Positions 5,046 through 5,367 of a DNA stretch of 5,367 nt are shown here, piece by piece. The notes under the pieces were generated by a model that worked only from the letters and a program-made list of their open reading frames with translations, was not told the DNA's origin and ran no database searches. A program made the translations under genes and the position numbers. The stretch spans positions 1 to 5,367 of the forward strand of contig JAHEJF010000172.1 of assembly GCA_024639025.1 (NCBI GenBank), in the 5' to 3' direction. Source of the DNA: Ahrensia sp. (lineage in GTDB: Bacteria > Pseudomonadota > Alphaproteobacteria > Rhizobiales > Rhizobiaceae). How positions within the stretch are numbered: position 1 is the first letter of the stretch; each line of letters begins with the position of its first letter.

Positions 5046-5367
5046 TTAGTCCGATCCGGCTAGGAAAGTATCGACGATCGGCTCCACGTTGAGCTGGGTT
5101 TGGCCAGCTTCAAACAAATAGTGATATAAGACTGGCCCAACCAGATTGCGGCCCACATCTTCTCTCTCGGCCTTTAGCTCATGGTCGGAAAGAATGGCGA
5201 GAATGGGCTGCCGGATAATGTCATGCATCGCTATGTGAATACGTGCCATCATCGCGTTCTTGTCAGCCAACCGTGCCGCATTCAGGATTACGTCCCCCAG
5301 TTTGGAGGATGCCAGGTTCTCCGATAGTAGTGTAAGCTCCGCGATCAGGTCCGCGCGCAACTCTCCG
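5046..5367 (-). CDS. TetR/AcrR-family transcriptional regulator, C-terminal part (gene runs off the right edge)
   Basis: The frame is open from the window edge to the TAA at 5046-5048, giving 107 residues. It begins mid-protein with GELRADLIAELTLLSENLAS; a TTG at 5358-5360 is not a believable start because the frame continues upstream as Gly-Glu. The sequence is helical and has the typical end of a TetR-type ligand-binding domain: IIRQPILAILSDHELKAERE, then NLVGPVLYHYLFEAGQ, then VEPIVDTFLAGSD at the C-terminus. In such repressors this domain forms the dimer and binds an inducer, while the helix-turn-helix lies in the missing first 50 or so residues. The complete protein would be near 190-210 residues. 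The next gene, on the same strand, starts 186 bases downstream and has its own promoter, so whether this regulator controls it cannot be told. No inducer can be suggested. Confidence -1.
   Translation of the reverse strand, partial: GELRADLIAELTLLSENLASSKLGDVILNAARLADKNAMMARIHIAMHDIIRQPILAILSDHELKAEREDVGRNLVGPVLYHYLFEAGQTQLNVEPIVDTFLAGSD

Overview
The window reads as ordinary chromosomal DNA of a Gram-negative bacterium, most likely an alphaproteobacterium. The pointers are a Tat-exported TRAP binding protein in a complete three-gene TRAP operon, a DUF4399-type periplasmic protein, a TetR-type regulator and moderate base composition. The taxonomic guess rests on gene content alone and is tentative. 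Every gene I can support lies on the minus strand, so the window is described here in transcription order, from high to low coordinates.

At the right edge (5046-5367) is the C-terminal ligand-binding part of a TetR/AcrR-like repressor, with its DNA-binding part outside the window. After a short spacer holding a direct repeat and a good sigma-70-type promoter comes a small secreted DUF4399-like protein (4431-4859). Its start is fixed by a strong ribosome-binding site and by that promoter. A stretch of about 720 bases without a convincing gene follows (3709-4430). It holds several inverted repeats: 4350-4406, 4259-4285, and an imperfect AT-rich dyad at 3780-3819 just upstream of the transporter operon.

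The main unit is a tripartite TRAP transporter of the TakP/FcbT-like kind, in the order binding protein (2599-3708), small permease subunit (1933-2523), large permease subunit (532-1896). An amidase-signature enzyme (1-520, cut by the left edge) follows 11 bases after the large subunit, with its ribosome-binding site overlapping the transporter stop codon. A 14-pair hairpin sits between the binding-protein and small-subunit genes, where it could let the binding protein be made in excess over the membrane subunits. The likely logic is import of an organic acid by the TRAP system, with cytoplasmic hydrolysis of an amide-bearing substrate by the amidase. The substrate cannot be read from the sequence.

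I found no sign of an exotic system: no CRISPR array, mobile element, phage gene or toxin-antitoxin pair. The items worth a second look are regulatory (hairpin, dyads, start-site corrections) and the transporter-amidase coupling.
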